DNA of 64,000 nt, from positions 1-64,000 of the forward strand of contig CAZNAP010000002.1 in assembly GCA_964571145.1 (NCBI GenBank), written 5' to 3'. Below the pieces are notes generated by a model. It saw only the letters and a program-made list of their open reading frames with translations. It had not been told where the DNA came from and ran no database searches. Both the position numbers and the translations under genes were made by a program. Below, in pieces: positions 61,433 through 64,000 of the stretch. Position 1 is the stretch's first letter; the number at the start of each line of letters is the position of its first letter. This DNA comes from Suilimivivens sp964571145. Its GTDB lineage: Bacteria > Bacillota > Clostridia > Lachnospirales > Lachnospiraceae.

Positions 61433-62191
61433 TTGCGAAATTTTAAGATAGTATTACAATATGAAGGCACCAAATATCAAGGATGGCAAAGACAGGAGAG
61501 TTCGGAAAATACAATTCAAGGCAAATTAGAAGCATTATTATCCAGAATGTTGAATCAAAAGATACAAATCAATGGCTCCGGCAGAACGGATGCAGGTGTG
61601 CATGCATTAGGGCAAGTAGCAAATTTCCAATGTGAAACCAAAATGTCAGCAGAGGAAATTTTAAGTGATATGAATTCTTATTTGCCGGAAGATATTGCAG
61701 TTATTTCGATTAAAGAGGTATCAGAGCGGTTTCACAGCCGTTTGAATGTCAAGGGAAAAACGTATTGTTATCGAGTAGTGAATTCAGCAATACCACATGT
61801 ATTTGACAGAAAATATGTGCATGTTGTAACTCAACCACTTGATATAGAAGCAATGCGAGCAGCGGCAGCAGTTTTAGTCGGCACACATGATTTTAGTGCG
61901 TTTACATCTACTAAGAAGAGTAAGAAATCTTCAGTTCGAACAATTGATGAAATAAAAATAGAAAAAGTGACGGATTCATCATCGGGGATGCGAGATGAAA
62001 TACGGTTTACATTTAGCGGGAACGGATTTTTATATCACATGGTTAGAATTATCATGGGTACGCTGTTAGAGGTGGGAGAACATAAGAGAAAACCTGAAGA
62101 TATGGCAGCAATTTTATCCGGCGGCAGCAGAGAACAAGCCGGCGAGCTGGTGCCTGCCAAAGGACTCACCCTAATGGAGGTTCGTTATTAG
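61433..62191 (+). CDS. truA: tRNA pseudouridine(38-40) synthase
   Basis: 252 aa. It modifies uridines 38-40 in the anticodon arm. N-terminal KIVLQYEGTKYQGWQRQ, catalytic Asp in GSGRTDAGVHALGQVANF, VKGKTYCYRV, and C-terminal GNGFLYHMVRIIMGTLLEVG. TTG start supported by the family N-terminus and a GAGGT ribosome site. The vanZ-like gene starts on the last base of its stop. Confidence 0.96.
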   Translation: MRNFKIVLQYEGTKYQGWQRQESSENTIQGKLEALLSRMLNQKIQINGSGRTDAGVHALGQVANFQCETKMSAEEILSDMNSYLPEDIAVISIKEVSERFHSRLNVKGKTYCYRVVNSAIPHVFDRKYVHVVTQPLDIEAMRAAAAVLVGTHDFSAFTSTKKSKKSSVRTIDEIKIEKVTDSSSGMRDEIRFTFSGNGFLYHMVRIIMGTLLEVGEHKRKPEDMAAILSGGSREQAGELVPAKGLTLMEVRY

Positions 62192-62682
62192 TGAAAGAGA
62201 ATTCCAAAGTACGTGGCAAAGGAGTAATTAAACTCCTTTTTGTTGTGTATTTACTTTTAGTGATAAAAGTTATAATATTTAAATATCCTTTTGCACAATT
62301 ACAGGAAATAGCAAATGCTTGGGAAAAGGGAGTTGTTTTAGAAGGGCTGGATACGGCCAACTTTACCCCCTTTAAGACCATCCATATGTATATTGATTAT
62401 TCCTATAAACTCAATAGCTTCGAAAATATTGTAGGGAATGTGATTGTATTTATGCCTTTTGGTTTTTTGCTTCCTTATGTAATAAAGCATGGTAAATATT
62501 TTTTTGTTATGCTAGTCAATGTTTTTATTTTTGTATTGGGAATAGAGGTATTTCAGCTGTTCAGTGCATTTGGTGCCTTTGATGTAGATGATATTATATT
62601 GAATTGTTTTGGTGCAATATTAGGCCACATGGCTTATCAGGGCTATGAAACATTTAAAATATGGCAAATGCATAATTCTTGA
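62191..62682 (+). CDS. VanZ-like membrane protein
   Basis: 163 aa. Four membrane helices with the family hallmarks NFTPFKTIHMYI, ENIVGNVIVFMPFGFLLP and the acidic DVDDIILNCFGAILGHM. VanZ relatives include teicoplanin-resistance and anti-microbial-peptide proteins, but most chromosomal copies are uncharacterised. GTG start overlapping the truA TAG, with GGAGG 13 bases upstream. Its stop overlaps the valS -35 box. Confidence 0.9.
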   Translation: MKENSKVRGKGVIKLLFVVYLLLVIKVIIFKYPFAQLQEIANAWEKGVVLEGLDTANFTPFKTIHMYIDYSYKLNSFENIVGNVIVFMPFGFLLPYVIKHGKYFFVMLVNVFIFVLGIEVFQLFSAFGAFDVDDIILNCFGAILGHMAYQGYETFKIWQMHNS

Positions 62683-62707
62683 CAAATGTAGTTTTGTCGA
62701 TTATCAT
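62679..62707 (+). promoter_or_regulatory. Vegetative promoter of valS
   Basis: -35 TTGACA (62679-62684, over the vanZ-like stop), 17-base spacer, -10 TATCAT (62702-62707). Confidence 0.8.
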
Positions 62708-62730
62708 GTTAATAATTTAAGATTAAAGGT

Positions 62731-63012
62731 GAAGATAAAGAGGAGTACACATCACCTCCTGTCAGAGAAGGAATCCTGCTGTTGCAGTGCTGAAAGATTC
62801 CAAGGAAAGGAATGTAGAAGGTAGCTTTGGAGCCGGAGAGCAGAACCTGATTGGCGCATGCCATGCAGCAAGTAAGTTCTCACGATTTATCCCCGTTAAC
62901 GGATAGGATTTTGTTAGAAATCCATGAGTGATAAACGAAGGTGGAACCGCGTTACGATACTAAGAGTATACGCCCTTTGCAGATAGGAATGTCTGTAAAG
63001 GGCTTTTTAATT
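62731..63012 (+). promoter_or_regulatory. T-box riboswitch controlling valS
   Basis: Stem I contains the S-turn AGTA (62744-62747) and, on the 3' side, GAAG followed by the specifier GTA (62821-62823), a valine codon. The T-box bulge AAGGTGGAACCGCG lies at 62938-62951. The terminator GCCCTTTGCAGA / TCTGTAAAGGGC with T-run is at 62972-63007. Uncharged tRNA-Val should stabilise the antiterminator and allow valS transcription. Confidence 0.95.
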
Positions 63013-63030
63013 ACAAGGAAGGAGTATTTT

Positions 63031-64000
63031 ATGAGCAAAGAATTAGCGAAGACCTATGATCCCAAAGGGATTGAGGACAGAATTTATCAAAAATGGCTGG
63101 ATAAGAAGTATTTTCATGCAGAAGTAGACCATAGCAAAACCCCCTTTACAATTGTGATTCCGCCTCCAAATATTACAGGACAACTTCACATGGGGCATGC
63201 ACTGGATAACACCATGCAGGATATTTTAATCCGCTATAAAAGAATGCAGGGCTACAATGCTCTATGGCAGCCGGGTACAGACCATGCCAGTATCGCTACA
63301 GAAGTCAAGCTGATTGAGAAACTGAAAGAAGAAGGCATCTCCAAAGAAGATATTGGAAGAGAAGGATTTTTAAAGCGTGCGTGGGAGTGGAAAGCAGAAT
63401 ACGGCGGACGTATTATTAATCAGCTTAAGAAAATGGGCTCCTCCTGTGACTGGGACAGAGAACGCTTCACCATGGATGAGGGTTGCAATAAGGCTGTTAC
63501 AGAAGTTTTTTGCAAAATGTATGAAAAGGGCTGGATTTATAAAGGCAGTCGTATAATCAACTGGTGTCCTGTTTGTAATACGTCTATTTCCGATGCAGAG
63601 GTTGAGTATGTGGAACAGGCAGGTCATTTCTGGCATATTAAGTATCCCATGATTGAAGATGACGGGACTGTAAGCACCACCAGATTTGTGGAGTTTGCAA
63701 CAACCAGACCGGAAACAATGCTGGGTGATACAGCAGTAGCTGTTAATCCTGATGATGACAGATATAAAGATTTGATTGGCAAGAAATTATTACTTCCTAT
63801 TATGAACAGAGAACTTCCGGTTGTAGCTGATTCTTATGTAGATATGGAATTTGGTACCGGTGTTGTTAAAATTACACCAGCTCATGACCCTAACGATTTT
63901 GAAGTTGGAAAACGTCATAACCTGCCGGAAATCAATATCTTAAATGATGATGCAACCATTAACAGCAACGGTGGAAAATACTGTGGTATGGATCGTTATG
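63031..64000 (+). CDS. valS: Valyl-tRNA synthetase (N-terminal part, runs off the window)
   Basis: 323 codons present of about 880. Class I synthetase: ELAKTYDPKGIEDRIYQKW, HIGH motif in IPPPNITGQLHMGHAL, DHASIATEVKLIEKL, the zinc-like Cys pair in NWCPVCNTSISDAEVEYVE, and the editing domain with FATTRPETMLGDTAVAVNP. The KMSKS motif and anticodon domain lie beyond the end. GGAAGGAG precedes the ATG, which follows the T-box. Confidence 0.97.
   Translation, partial: MSKELAKTYDPKGIEDRIYQKWLDKKYFHAEVDHSKTPFTIVIPPPNITGQLHMGHALDNTMQDILIRYKRMQGYNALWQPGTDHASIATEVKLIEKLKEEGISKEDIGREGFLKRAWEWKAEYGGRIINQLKKMGSSCDWDRERFTMDEGCNKAVTEVFCKMYEKGWIYKGSRIINWCPVCNTSISDAEVEYVEQAGHFWHIKYPMIEDDGTVSTTRFVEFATTRPETMLGDTAVAVNPDDDRYKDLIGKKLLLPIMNRELPVVADSYVDMEFGTGVVKITPAHDPNDFEVGKRHNLPEINILNDDATINSNGGKYCGMDRY

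Overview
The window looks like a chromosomal segment of a low-GC, spore-forming anaerobic Firmicute, most likely a Lachnospiraceae-type Clostridium relative (inference). The grounds are Gram-positive promoters and Shine-Dalgarno sequences, a CIRCE/HrcA site on clpB, a T-box on valS, spoVAC and spoVAD, GatCAB together with a GlnRS, and small families typical of that group (DUF4250, DUF6062, DUF6106-like). About 57 protein genes fill the window. One run of 100 N lies at 19912-20011 and appears to be an assembly artefact.

Layout. 0-4.8 kb: a small conserved protein, an iron-type alcohol dehydrogenase, a lipoprotein aldo/keto reductase, a membrane-anchored alpha/beta hydrolase, an XRE-AbrB regulator and a decayed gene. 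4.8-13.1 kb: CIRCE-controlled clpB, a DUF4250 protein, a polysaccharide deacetylase, mtnA (reverse strand) and gatCAB. 13.1-19.4 kb: an XRE/membrane-protein pair, hipBA, a flavodoxin-fold oxidoreductase, lgt, an O-acetylhomoserine sulfhydrylase and a MarR/PNPOx pair. 19.4-20.3 kb: a repeat-rich intergenic region with a periodic dyad array, a 12-bp tandem repeat around the N gap and a 23-bp tandem repeat. 20.3-24.6 kb: an aspartate/threonine operon (ThrR/PheB-like regulator, homoserine dehydrogenase, ApgM-type probable homoserine kinase, aspartate kinase). 24.6-27.7 kb: two membrane proteins and guaB.

27.8-35.1 kb: three closely spaced genes, a GGDEF-EAL protein, a DHH/DHHA1 phosphoesterase and a TIR-transmembrane-beta-propeller protein laid out like a Toll-like receptor. 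35-41 kb: glnS, DUF2225, a MocR regulator, DUF6062, a TetR regulator and a small membrane protein. 41-47 kb: spoVAC and spoVAD, separated by an MBOAT/SGNH acylation pair and a second dyad array; the spoVAD leader hides its ribosome binding site in a hairpin. 47-53.4 kb: a TIM-barrel protein of unknown role, then on the reverse strand a HEPN-V4R fusion, an L-asparaginase and a membrane protein with DHH-like motifs in permuted order. 53.7-64 kb: a protein quality-control and translation block, tig-clpP-clpX-[structured RNA]-lon-ysxC-AI2E-truA-vanZ-[T-box]-valS (valS runs off the end).

The most unusual signals are (1) the TIR receptor-like gene and its second-messenger neighbours, (2) the HEPN-V4R fusion beside the permuted DHH-like protein, (3) two intergenic arrays of short inverted repeats with near-constant loop lengths, (4) a palindromic dispersed element present in at least four intergenic copies, (5) a probable three-way-junction RNA before lon, sharing a 50-bp tail with the first bases of the window, and (6) the occluding hairpin before spoVAD.
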